A stretch of 64,000 nt of DNA from Ricinus communis (GCF_019578655.1 NC_063259.1:18628489-18692488); one strand, 5' to 3'; positions 1 through 11,630 are shown, counted from the first letter of the stretch. Notes: generated by a model not told the origin, from the letters alone. Numbers and translations are program-made.

Positions 1-1320
1 TGGACACTAGCTTTCGCCGATTCATGGCCACACTTCCCTCGATCACTGGGAGAGTCGATCACATCTCGGTCTATGCTTTGCTTCAGAGGTGGATGGATAC
101 AATGCACCCCTTCCATACTCTGTTGGTATGCTGACTTTTCTCCCTTGTATTTTCTACTATAACTTTCATCAACTCCTTTGACACGCCTGTGCCTTTCAAC
201 GACAGGATCCACTATCAATGTTTTGAGGCTCGAGAGCACTTCATCATCGATTTACTCGGTTCTCACCGACACTCAAGAATGCAAGATGCATTACTTACCA
301 GTACATCCCTCTCCACTACTGGGCCTTCATTCCTCAGAGTGGTCGAGAAGTTGACCAGATGGCTCGGGCTTTTCTGGTGTACCTTTTTGGTATGACTCTA
401 TTCAAAAACTCCAGGAACTCGATGAACTTTTATTATTTAGCACCTCTGCGAAACCTAGACCACATCTTGACTATGACTAGAGGTCATCGGCTCTTACATA
501 CCTCTATCATCAAATGGGCGTCATCATCTGTGGTGGTAAAAGGATTTGCAGTTTCTGGCATGCGATTCACATGAGTTACTCTGACTTCTTTTCCTTTAAT
601 TTCTTTTATATAGATATTATGTGTGACGACTCCTCTTTCTTGCAAGTTTGGGCCTTGGAGGTCAGCCTTCTGGTGGGCTCATAGCCCATTTGCACTTCAT
701 GAGCCTTCCCTTGCCTGAGCCGCTAGGGCTCAAGCAAGATGGTCATATTGGAGTGGTCACAGGTTCACATTCATTGCATGTGGATCAACAGTTTGACCTG
801 GGACATGGTAAACATAATTCATTAGTTATATTCATGTTTTATTTACATTGTTGCTTACCTTTTTTTGTTTCACAGATCCGGAGTGATTGGCGGGGGGAGC
901 GCAACCAATGGAAGCCTTTTTATGTTGTCCATAGCTGACCTCGAGCAAAGGAGAGTGCTGTTGACACGGCCTACCTGTCTAGCTTGGTACTTTAGTGAGA
1001 GGATTTATGGTTGGAGCATGGTCCCAACAGACGTTGAGTTCCTTTATCTCATCTACTCTCCATGCTTTAGACAGCATATCTTGTTGGAGAGGAGCTGGCA
1101 GAATGCTTGAATGGGTATGATGAGCTTAAGGACCTCACCATCCGATCACGACTGACCAATTACACCTCGATCATCCCACACCTACCAGGGACTTTACCTC
1201 TCAATGGTGATGCCATTTTCCAGATTATCTTAGAATTCTCTCTTTTTATCATGAAATTCTCTTTTATTCACCTATTTATAGCTTGTCCACCAAGCCCTTG
1301 CTATTCGCGAGCCGACTAAA
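1..1320 (+). pseudogene. Plant mobile domain (PMD)-like pseudogene, partial
   Basis: Best-preserved segment, from about 330 to 500, reads as the PMD core: a stretch with ARAFLVYLFG at 362-391, then NFYYLAPLRNLD, then a part matching the 'W..A.L.YLY' helix of the family. Before it, 20-120 gives FRRFMATLPSITGRV, and an intron-like GT...CAG interval at about 126-208 separates it from the rest. Downstream pieces at 640-1250 keep short family-like stretches but change frame and carry stops. PMD proteins are plant nuclear proteins related to transposase-derived families and are often captured by transposons. The 5' end lies outside the window. A degenerate MULE- or retroelement-borne PMD is as likely as a former host gene. 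Confidence 0.55.
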
Positions 1321-1509
1321 GCACGGTCTTCTCAACACACCCGGCCTTCCCATGTTGCTGGCTCATCCGTCAATGTGATTTTCGAGGCACTACCTACGGC
1401 TACGTCAGATGTGGTCCTGGGAGCTGTCTCATTCCCTCCTGATTCGATGGTCTTATATTGGAGTCCACTTAGTGTGATAGTGCACCATTTTGCTATGGAT
1501 CAGTACTTC

Positions 1510-1553
1510 CCTCCGAAGTTCATACTGAGTACCTCCGAAGTTCATACTGAGTA
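1510..1553. repeat. Two-copy 22-bp tandem repeat
   Basis: The unit CCTCCGAAGTTCATACTGAG plus two bases occurs twice head-to-tail. It lies in otherwise unrecognised sequence (1321-1639) between the PMD remnant and the first H-family fragment. I see no gene in that interval. Confidence 0.8.
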
Positions 1554-1639
1554 CTTACACTTATGTACACTTATTCTTTCCTTTTGTGTTTTCATCTCTT
1601 GGCTTTTTTGAAAAGGTTAGTGACATATACACAAATACA

Positions 1640-4333
1640 AGTTCAAAGAGACTCGTAGATCCAAAATTCACGGTGATAACTTGAGGGTTCCTTCAATCAT
1701 ATATTCACCATCATCATAAAATTGGTTCTTTCATTCCTCTTTTTGTTTTCTTTTTGCTTATTTGTTTATAGAAACATGATTAGAATTTTGATTTATGATT
1801 AGCATGATTACATTAGGATTTTTATGAATATGTATGTTAATCATGTTTTGAATCTGATAATAAGAAATCTGGGATTTTAGAATTTAATAACTTTGCCAAT
1901 TAGGGTTTTAGATCTAATTAGAAACATGTTGTGAGATTAATGCTTAGAATTTTTTCTTATTATGTTTAGGTAATTAAATATGTTCTGATTTGCCTTCTAT
2001 TAGTTTATAGTATTTAGGGTTTTCTTAACAGTTAGAGTTTTGATCGATTAATGGACGACTATTATTCTTATTTTAATGCTTTTTATATTTTTAGCCTTTT
2101 TTCTTTTATTCTAATTAAATTTTACTGTTTGTGCATGTGAAATTCGGCTCTAGGGATGCGAAAATGTACTAACGAATGATAAAAACCAACCCGGAAACCC
2201 TAGAGCTGATCGGTTGTCAAGCCAACCTCCTTTTTTGTATCTTTTATGTTTTCTTTTATGGATTTTAGCTTATGTAAGGTTTTTAGGTCTTTCCCTTTTC
2301 GCAATCTGTTAACACCCCTGTTCTGGATCTAAATATCAAGGGAAAAATAGAAAATCTTGTGATGAAAGTTACTGCTTTCTCAAGTCTCGGGAGGTGAAGG
2401 ACAGACGTATCTGAGGCTAGGGTCAAGGTTAATCCAGCTGGAATTATCTTTTTAAAATCAATTTGGACCTAATTGTTAGGAAAAATTAAGTTTGAGGATC
2501 AAAATGACAGTTTTTTCAAATTTAGGGACTTATTGAACTTTTCAAGCCCCCTCTATATAGAGTAGAGCGGATTGTGATTTCGCACTCTGATGTTTTTTTT
2601 TGTGACAATTTCATGTCTCGTTAAAAATTTTAGAAGGTTTCCTTAATGATAATCATTCTTTTAATCGAGAATTATTTAAAATTTTAAAAATAAAGTGAGA
2701 TATTTATCGATATTCCTAAAAATCTATCGCTTTCTTTAGAGTTTCCCTTGAGACCCTACCTCTAGAAATAGAAAGAGGTATTTAGAGTTTTAGGGGGGAA
2801 TGAAGAATTGAGAATTGGCAGTAAGTGAGATCAACATTTTAGAGACACTGAAAAAGAGAAAAAGAGAGAAAATCCAAAGTGAAAAGAAAGAAAATCATTG
2901 TCGTTCTTAGTCATCCTTAAAAGATCCAAGCCATTGAAGAGAGAGCAATTTTAGGAAACAAACCACTGAAGAAAGATCATTTTTTGGAAATTGTTTTTCT
3001 TAATCGATAGAAGACTTCTCTAAGCCAGATCTAGCATTGGATTCCTACCCAGTCTTCGATTCAACTACATCCTCATCCCCTAAGAGTCACAGATCCAACA
3101 TTCATGATAACAACTTGAGGGTTTCTTGGATCAATCATTCATCATCATCATGAAACCGGTTCTTTCATTCTCTTTTTTTGCTATCTTTTATTATTTGATC
3201 TTAGAAACATGATTAGGATTTTGATTTATGATCAATATGGTTAATTAGGTTTTTTTTATGAATATGCATGTTAATAGAGTTTTGAATCTGATAATAAGAA
3301 CTTAGGATTTTGAAATCTGATATTTTGCGAGTTAGAATTTTAGATTTAATTAGAAATATGTTATAGGATTGATATTTAGATTTAGTTTTCCATTATTAGG
3401 TAATTAGACTTTTTGAATATGTTATAATTTGCCTTTTTGATTACAATATTTAAGATTTTTAGTGATTTAGGGTTTCGATTGTTTAATTGACTTTTGTTGC
3501 TTTTATTTTATTCTAATCGATTTTTATATCTATGCATGTGAAATTTCAGCTCTATGGATGCGATAATGTGTTAAAGAAGGACAAAAATATCTTGGGAAAC
3601 TCTAGATCGATCGGCTCTACATAGAGCCAATCGGTTGTTCGTGCCCAACCCATATTTTTTTTTATTTTTGGATGTTTTCTAATGTATTTTATCTTTTGTA
3701 TAGTTTTTAGGTCTTTTCCTTTTCGCAATCGTAGTCATAGGCGAGTTGTAATAATTAGATTGTATTTTTTGCTTCATTTTGTTTATTTTTATTTATTGTA
3801 TGTTGATTAAATATGTGATATATGATTGATTAATTAAAATGGACCATATAGACTTAGGAGTAAAGATTGATCCAACACAAATCTGGTAGTCCAATAGGCT
3901 AATCAACTTTGACTGGGCTTAAAACCCTAAAATCTAAGTACACTTAGCGGGCTTTGGCATGTTTAGTTAGGACTTGGACTTAATTAGAATTAGGATCGCA
4001 TTGAATGGGCCTCATCATAATAAGTAGTCAATTAGGTCTAAAGGCTGAAAATCTTGAGCATAACATGTAATTGGGTAAACTAAGTGGGCCATACACATAA
4101 TTAACTAGTAAATTAGGCTAACTATTCTAACATGGGGTTGAATAAAAACTAGCTAGATTTAGGTGTATTATATGTGTTATCTGGTATGCATGTGTACAAA
4201 TTGCTTACATTTATAGGGAATAATTTGTTAAACAATAAAATTAAGGACTAATATACACAAATAAGAAAGTTGCCTTCTGGATCCATCTATGGACTTTATG
4301 GCGTAAGCTTCGTTATGGAATCTGAGAAACACC
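1640..4333 (+). repeat. H-family (Ogre/Tat-like) LTR fragments, left part
   Basis: No coding potential. The block from about 1655 to 2330 is repeated in diverged form at about 3097-3760, including 'acatgattag.attttgatttatgat', the 'ctctagggatgcg' region and 'ggtcttt.ccttttcgcaatc'. The same series recurs at 31780-33271, where it ends at a primer site, so I read it as LTR sequence. A possible LTR start (TGTTAACACCCC) is at about 2308. Palindrome-like GATCGGCTCT motifs occur near 3605-3635. The block stops at 4333, where element A begins, and resumes at 16233 after elements A and B with about 45 bases missing. Confidence 0.6.
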
Positions 4334-5876
4334 TGATGTGCGTAAAATACACACATCTAAATGGGGTTTTTAAGATTGATTTTATGGACATTTGGATGTG
4401 AATTGGTCCCAACACTCACCCTATGCATTTGTTTGTGCGCATTAGGTCCAAAAGAAGTCAAAGGATGATAAAGGGAAGAATTGGAGCATAATTGGACGCC
4501 GAAGCTGCCGAAACAAGCTAAGTATGAGCATGAGGAAGCTGAACATGGCCGTGTTGGTTTCAATACTGGCCGTGTTCCCAACACGGGCACCAACACGGCC
4601 GTGTCAAACATCAAAGAAGAAGAAGTTTTTAGGGAGCACGGCCACAGAGAGTAACACGGCTAGGAACACTAAACCATGTTGGGAACATGGGAATCAACAC
4701 AGCTGTGTTGGAGGCGACAGGGGGAATTAATTAAAAGAAAGAAGAGAGGAAAGAAAAAGGGAGAGCGAGGGAGAACGTCCTAAACCCTAACTTTTATCTT
4801 CCTAAGGGTTTTCTGAGCTGAAACCAAGGAAAAAGGAGACCTGGATCAAGGTTTCAATCGGATTCCCTTCAAAGATTGAAGATTAGGCAAGGTTCATTGA
4901 TTGGTTTTCAAATCGAGCAAGAGGAACAAGGATCGATTCAAGATTGAGCAAGAGGAATTGGGGCTGTTTACTCTCATCCAAGGGTGTAATCGGGTTTCTC
5001 TACCTTTACTCTATGTTGTAATTGTATTCTTGTGTATTTTGATAATGAATATGATTAGTTAGATTGATTAAATCCATTGGGATTTCTGTACTATGTTCGC
5101 TTAGTATTATATTGTTGGATTGTTTGGGTTAGTTTTGTATTCTTCTTGCTTTTAGTATTAATAAGATAATACATTATTCATGAGACGTTGCGAATTGTGT
5201 GTTTAGATTGCTTTGTGTGATTGAGAAGTCCATTTGGCAATTGGAATTTTGAATAGCAAGAATTGGTTAATAATCACTTAGAGATAAGGATAATTAACTA
5301 GCCGGATTAAGAATTAACAAAGCTTAATAGAGGCGGATTAAAGCTTAACGCTAATTTAAGAATCAATCATTAGAAAGAGATTCCAACTTTAGGTTATTAG
5401 ATTTAGGAATTCGGTTATCTCGAGAGAGAAACTGAATTCGGTTAAGAATTCATCCATAGGTAGCATAATTAGACTCACTAATCCTTTATCTTTTGTTTGA
5501 TTGCCAACTAGTTTAGGTTCTCTTTGGGTTTGCTCTCTTGCCTTGCTTATTTTAGTTATCAATTACTCTTAGACTCACTAATCCTTTATCTTTTGTTTGA
5601 TTGCCAACTAGTTTAGGTTCCCTTTGGGTTTGCTCTCTTGCCTTGCTTATTTTAGTTATCAATTACTCTTGCATCTCCCTTAGAACTTAGCTTGTAGCTA
5701 TTAGTTAGTTTAAAAATTATTCATCATTCATTTTAGGTTAATATAACAAAGAACAAAGGAGTAACTCTGGGCTTTCACTTTCCCGAGGAATACGACCTTG
5801 ATACTCGCCATTAGTGCTAGACTGCATCGATAAGTACACTGCCTTAGATTGTAGCTAACACAAGTAGCACACATCA
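4334..5876 (+). repeat. 5' LTR of element A
   Basis: It starts TGATGTGCG and ends AGTAGCACACATCA, directly before the primer site. The segment 4545-4710 is dense in CACGG/CCGTG half-palindromes, several fused as CACGGCCGTG. The 3' half (about 5040-5876) is shared with element B's LTR, while the 5' half is not. A 100-bp stretch is tandemly duplicated at 5471-5570 and 5571-5670; the 3' LTR has a single copy. No clear TATA box was found after the palindrome field. Confidence 0.9.
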
Positions 5877-5882
5877 AGTTTT

Positions 5883-5900
5883 TGGCACCGTTGCCGGGGA
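5883..5900 (+). other. Primer binding site of element A (tRNA-Asp type)
   Basis: The sequence TGGCACCGTTGCCGGGGA follows the LTR after six bases. It is complementary, with one mismatch, to the 3' end of plant tRNA-Asp (CCCCGGCAACGGCGCCA), the primer used by Athila-type elements. Confidence 0.85.
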
Positions 5901-6039
5901 ATGTTTGAAAACTAGAGTGAAATTTGCTATTTGTTAATTTAGCCATTTTTTTATTTTTATTTATATTTATTTCTGTTTTGTTTGTATATATTAATTTAGT
6001 TAAGTTTATGATTCAGATAGTGGATGATAAGGAGGTTCA

Positions 6040-7149
6040 ATGCTAAACTCTTTGTATGACACGTTGGAAAATGGGATTAGGAACCAAGAGAATGCTAAAA
6101 ATTGGGATACCCATGCATCTTTAGAAGCTCAAGTGGAATCGTTTTGCAGGGCTACCGATCAACTCTCCACTCCTATCCTTTCGTCTCAAGTTTTTTGTGA
6201 ATTTTATTGTGGTTTACATTTGAGTAATGATTGTCTATTGTATAGTGATGTTGCTCATTATTCTTATAACTATGAACAGCTAAATTATACGGGAAGTTGG
6301 CCAAATGACTCGTATGGAAGCACCTACAATCAAGAGTGGAGCACTCATTCACCCATTGGATGGAGCTTAGATGGCCAAGAACCACCAGAATTTCAGTAGC
6401 CTAATCTTGCACCATCAACTCAAGGTGAAGAGTTAGTGTTAGAGGAGCTGATGATGAGGTTTATTGCAAGTCTTGAGGATATTTTCCAACAAACAAAGAG
6501 GATACTTGAAGATCAACAAGGCTCGATCAAGAACATAGAGCATCAAGTAGGCTTAATCTTTAAGTTACTAGCTGAAGAGCAATTGGGAACTCCATCAAAT
6601 GCTACTGAATCTGAGGAGCATTTGAGCGCCGTCACTTTGCATTCAGGTGAGAATTTTTCTGGTTTATCTATTATGTTTGACGATGATGCTTCTATGCAGG
6701 ACGACTCTTTGAACATGGAGATAGAACCAGAAAAGGAAGAGGCAAACATGATCCCTCTGAAAGATTACCAACATGAACGTATAGTGGATGATGCTAAGTT
6801 GCAGTTTGAGGAATTTTTGGTGGATTTTCCACAAGTCCCTTCGATGATGGAAGATGAGCACAAGTTATCCAATGAAGAAGTCTTGGAGGAGCTCGAGTTT
6901 CTTTTAGCAAGTGAACCAAGCCAAGGACTAGAGAAAACCATCGATGGTCCTAAAGAAATTGCCCAACCGTCGATCCTTCCAATTGTTGAAACTCCAGCTT
7001 TCAAATTGGAAGAGCCCCTAGAGCATCATGACTACGTGCAATTATACGAGGAGCGAGTTTTGCCCATCATACTGGCAGCTTGCTTGATAGTCGGGAAGAG
7101 GAAGTCGACGATTATCCCTTTAAGCGGATACTTGAAGCCATTTCCTTAG
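6040..7149 (+). pseudogene. Compact chimeric gag/linker ORF of element A
   Basis: One reading frame (start MLNSLYDTLEN) is broken only by TAG codons at 6397 and 7147; elements B and C have Gln (CAG) at the first and B has Trp at the second. Three parts match separated regions of the Athila-like polyprotein in element G. About 6100-6500 matches the gag C-terminus around 56920-57370 (VFCEFYCGL versus ISCEFCGGL; EELMMRF versus EELMMKF). About 6610-6770 matches the gag-protease linker at 57590-57760. About 6790-7149 matches the protease-RT linker at 58320-58660 (LSNEEVLEEL versus LSNEQVLEQL). Acidic and low in complexity, with no catalytic motif. Sequence after 7149 (KKKRYWEAP, up to about 7250) corresponds to the region after integrase in G. 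Function unknown. Confidence 0.82.
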
Positions 7150-7299
7150 AAGAAGGATGGATGGTCATCGATCACGCCCGTTTTCTTTTCACCATGAGTC
7201 TAGCTAAGAAGACTCATCACATAAAAAAGAAGCGCTATTGGGAGGCACCCCAATTTTTATCTTTAATCTCTAATATTTTAACCTTTTGTTTTAAAACAT

Positions 7300-8833
7300 T
7301 TTATTAGTTTTAGTTTTCATATTTTATTTAATTTTTGTTTCAGTTTGATTTTAAGTCTTTATTTTATTATTTGCAGCCACTCCTCTACCACAGACTAGCC
7401 AACGCCCTGATATACCTGCTGATGCACCTCTTTTCACTTCGGAGCTATAGTCAGGGCAGTATTAGTTCTTTCTCCTTTTGCATTTCTTATATTTTGTACA
7501 CTGAGGACAATGTATCCTTCAAGTGTGGGGTGGGTGATATTTATCCCATCTTAATTATTTGTTTATTCTTTGTGCAATTTTTTGTAAAATTTTGAAAATT
7601 TTTCACTTTGTTTCGATGCTTTTACTATTGACTTGCTTTTGGATGTTTATGTCCATGTGATCGAGTAAAACCGACTGTGTTGAGTTTTGCGGAAGAATAT
7701 AAGATAATCAATTTGAGTTTTGCACTAAGTTGCTTTAGTTTATTTAATTCTGTTTTGATGACTTTTGTTTGGAACCTACTCAAAAGCACACTTATGAGAA
7801 ATTGAGCCTAAATTGTAAGCATACACTTTATATGCTTGTATTTATTTCTTGTTGAGAATGCCAATTACTGTCTTTACTTTTAGAACTTACTCAGTAATGC
7901 TTATGAGGGCCACAAGGAGAGTTTAACACTTTGGTATGATAGAGGCACTTAGATTTTTCATTCTAGCCAAATAGCCTTCATTCGTTTATTGATTCTATAG
8001 ATAACCCCTTCTTTCACTATTTTTTTTTTATCATATTCCATTACCACTTAGTTTTATTCTACTTTGGGTTATGATTTTGCACATGCGTTGTTTTTATTAG
8101 GAATTTTTATCTTGGGAATAGCTTTGGAATCTTGTAGCAGCTTCAATCCAAAAAGAAATTCACTCTATTATGTGAATGTTCTTCCCTTATAAAAAAAAAA
8201 AAAAAAGAAAAAAAAGAAAGAAGAAAAATATATAAAAAGAAGAATAAGAGGGAAAGGTGATGAAAAGAAAGAAAGTAAGTGAGCTAAACATTTTGACTTG
8301 ATTCCTATTTCCCACCTTGGATTACTATCCATTGTTTACCCCTTGTGATTATTGTGACTTGTGTGCATGTCATGTATTTCATTGCAGAACACCATAGGTT
8401 CAACATCTTATCAAATTTACCTACCCGTACCTAACCCCCATTACAACCTTTATAAAGACCTCTTGACATGGTTGTTGACTTTCCATAAGTGGTAGGAGTA
8501 GGATTTAAGAGCAAGCATATAGTAAGGCAGTAGTTGATGCATTGAGCGATTAAACACTACCCTTTAAACACTTTGAGTGACTTAGAGTGAATCTGGTGAG
8601 GAGTTGGTTCTAAATAATTTTATTGAGACAGTATTTTGCGAATTATTGGCATCTTGGTTGTGATACTTGAATTGATTGCTTCGTTTCTTTTTGTTTGACT
8701 TACGGTTATTAAGGATATGTGCAGGAGCTCTCTAGCTTGTTTGTCAGTTTAAGTATTGTTCCTTAGTGGTTTATTTTTCTTATTTTACTTTTGATTGCTT
8801 AAGGACAAGCAATGAGCTAAGTGTGAGGTTTTT
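7300..8833 (+). other. Noncoding 3' internal region and polypurine tract of element A
   Basis: Contains a pyrimidine-rich stretch ending in TTATTTGCAG at about 7376, resembling a 3' splice site, then the Athila-type signature 'ctgaggacaatgt...tcaagtgtggggtggg' at about 7500-7540. An A-rich purine tract is at 8188-8260. The region ends with 'ttaaggacaagcaatgagctaagtgtgagg' next to the 3' LTR, the presumed plus-strand primer. No gene is visible. Matching sequence is found, inverted, at 38217-39660 in element C. Confidence 0.75.
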
Positions 8834-10252
8834 TGATGTGCGTAAAATACACACATCTAAATGGGATTTCTAAAATTGATTTTATGGACATTTGGATGTG
8901 AATTCGTCCCAACACTCACCCTATGCGTCTGTTTGTGTGCATTAGGTCCAAAAGAAGTTAAAGGATGATAAAGGGAAGAATTGGAGCATAATTGGACGCT
9001 GAAGCCGAAACAAGCTAAGTACGAGCATGAGGAAGCTGAACATGGCCGTGTTGGTTTCAACACTGGCCGTGTTCCCAACACAGGCACCAACACGGCCGTG
9101 TCAAACATCAAAGAAGAAGAAGTTTTTAGGGAGCACGGCCACAGAGAGTAACACGGCCAGGAACACCAAACCGTGTTGGGAACAGGGGAATCAACACGGT
9201 CGTGTTGGAGGCGACAGGGGGAATTAATTAAAAGAAAGAAGAGAGGAAAGAAAAAGGGAGAGCGGGGGAGAACGTCCCAAACCCTAACTTTTATCTTCCT
9301 AAGGGTTTTCTGAGCTGAAACCAAGGAAAAAGGAGACTTGGATCAAGGTTTCAATCGTATTCACTTCAAGGATTGAAGATTGGGCGAGGTTCGTTGATTG
9401 GTTTTCAAATCGAGCAAGAGGAACAAGGATCGATTCAAGATTGAGCAAGAGGAATTGGGGCTGTTTACTCTCATCCAAGGGTGTAATCGGGTTTCTCTAC
9501 CTTTACTCTTTGTTGTAATTGTATTCTTGTGTATTTTGATAATGAACATGATTAGCTAGATTGATTAAATCCAATAGGATTTATGTACTATGTTGGCTTA
9601 GTATTATATTGTTGGATTATTTGGGTTAGTTTTGTATTCTTCTTGCTTTCAGTATTAATAAGATAATGCATTATTCATGAGACGTTATGAATTGTGTGTT
9701 TAGATTACTTTATGTGATTGAGAAGTCCATTTGGCAATTGAAATTTTGAATAGCAAGAACTGGTTAATAATCACTTAGAGATAAGGATAATTAACTAGCC
9801 GGATTAAGAATTAACAAAGCTTGAAAGAGGCGGATTAAAGCTTAATGCTAATTTAAGAATCAATCGTTAGGACGAGATTCCAACTTTAGGTTATTAGATT
9901 TAGGAATTCGGTTATCTCGAGAGAAGCCGAATTGATTAAAAGTCATCCACGGGTAGCATAATTAGACTCACCAATCCTTTATTTTTTGTTTGATTGCCAA
10001 CTAGGTTAGGTTCCCTTTGGGTTTGCTCTCTTGCCTTGCTTATTTTAGTTATCAATTACTCTTGCATCTCCCTTAGAACTTAGCTTGTAGCTATTAGTTA
10101 GTTTAGAAATTATTCATCATTCATTTTAGGTTAATACAACAAAGAACAAAGGAGTAACTCTAGGTTTTCACTTTCCCGAGGAAGACGACCTTGATACTCA
10201 CCATTAGTGCTAGACTGCATCGATAGGTACACTGCCTTAGTTTGTTGCTACC
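8834..10252 (+). repeat. 3' LTR of element A, 3'-truncated
   Basis: Close match to 4334-5876 from the first base, but without the 100-bp tandem duplication and without the last 20 or so bases. It ends at 'tttgttgctacc', where the inverted LTR of element B starts. The palindrome field is at about 9040-9210. Confidence 0.88.
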
Positions 10253-11630
10253 TGATGTGTGCTACTCGTGTTAGCTACAATCTAAGGCAGTGTACTTATC
10301 GATGCAGTCTAGCACTAATGGCGAGTATCAAGGTCGTATTCCTCGGCAGCCAGTTACTCCTTTGTTCTTTGTTATATTAACCTAAAATGGATGATGAATA
10401 AATTCTAAACTAACTATTAACTACAAGCTAAGTTCTAAGGGAGATGCATGAGTAATTGATAAGTGAAATAATCAAGACAAGAAGACAAACCCAAAGGGAA
10501 TCTAAACTAGTTGGCAATCAAACAAAAGACAAAGGATCGGTGAGTCTAATTATGCTGTCGATTGATTCTTAAATTAGCATTGTTAATTCTTAATCCGGCT
10601 AATTAATTATCCTTATCTCTAAGCGATTATTAACCAGCTCTTGTTATTCAAAATTCCAATTGCCAAACGGATTTCTCAATCTCATAAAGCAATCTAAACA
10701 TCACAATTCACAACGTCTCATGAATAATGCATAATCTTATTCATACCGAAAACAAGAAGAATACAAAACCAACTCAACAATCCAACAATATAATATCAAG
10801 CCAACATAGTAAAGAAATCCCAATGGATTAAATCAATCTAGCTAATCATGTTCATGTTTAATACAATCTAGGAAATCAATCACAATGAAAGAATAATGAA
10901 AATAAAACATGTACACCCTTTTCTCTCGAATTGGATGAGCGGCTCCAAATCCGGATCTACACTTTGATTAATCTCCCAAACGCCTCTTGAATTGCTTCCA
11001 CTACTGTTTTGCACTCGGAACCTTGCGATTCCGGGATTCTTACTCCCCACAACTCTCTCTTGCACTCAATACTGTGCAAAAATTGAACCAGCCGCTAGGG
11101 CTCTATGTCACTTCTTCCCCTTTTTTCTCTAAGAAAAATGAATTTTTCTTATATATTTAACTCGTACGGTAGTGGTCCGGGCCGTCTTTGGTCGGCTGAC
11201 GAGTCCATGCCGTCTTTGGCTGTGGATCTCACCAACTAGGGTTTCACCATGACCGTGTTGCTCCCCGTGCTGGCCACCACGGGCCGTGCTGCAGGCTGTG
11301 GGGGCTATGGAAACCGTGCCCAAACTATTATTTTGAAGACCAAGTTTTGATGGTTGGTCACGGCCAGAGTCTAGGCCGTGATGGTCAGTACGGCCTTGAC
11401 TCAGGCCGTGCTCAATGTGTGCAACGCGGGCTCTTATCCGATCTTGATGAATTCTCGTCCGTTTCCACACGTATTGATCTATAATTGCTTAAACACCGAT
11501 GATGGTCCTATAAATGTTCCTGAAATGCAAAAGAACACAAAACACGGGTGATCTGGGAATAAAAGCACAATAATTGCTAAGAACATACGCAATAATATGC
11601 AAGCAAATATGTGTAAAACTATGTTCATCA
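10253..11630 (-). repeat. 3' LTR of element B
   Basis: On the minus strand it runs from TGATGAACATAG at 11630 to GTAGCACACATCA at 10253. Compared with the 5' LTR it lacks about 110 bases near 10560 and a shorter piece near 10590. CACGG/CCGTG half-palindromes lie at about 11160-11430. A TATATAAG box at about 11149-11158 (minus strand) follows them directly, which gives a plausible U3 promoter. Confidence 0.88.

Larger units (their letters stand above)
4334..10252 (+). mobile_element. Element A: non-autonomous Athila-like LTR retrotransposon
   Basis: Two direct LTRs (4334-5876 and 8834-10252) begin with the same TGATGTGCGTAAAATACACA. A tRNA-Asp-type primer site follows the first, and a purine-rich tract (AAGTGTGAGG plus T run) precedes the second. 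Only a compact ORF derived from an Athila-like gag/linker lies between them; no capsid, protease, RT, RNase H or integrase is present. The element sits inside an H-family LTR. Its 3' LTR lacks the last 20 or so bases, where inverted element B begins, so no target duplication can be read. It must have been mobilised in trans if it moved in this form. Confidence 0.88.

Noticed and set aside
4545..4710. CACGG/CCGTG fields as a CRISPR-like array or satellite
   Set aside because: The repeats are short, irregularly spaced and of variable sequence, and the genome is a plant nuclear one. They are LTR parts.
8188..8260. A-rich tract as a SINE or LINE tail
   Set aside because: The same purine tract is present at the corresponding place in the tails of elements B and C, so it is part of the Athila-like 3' region.
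8857..9324. 155-codon minus-strand frame in the 3' LTR of A, with shorter versions in the other A/C LTRs
   Set aside because: It crosses the CACGG/CCGTG field and is present only because the copies are homologous. Codons change with indels between copies and no domain is visible.
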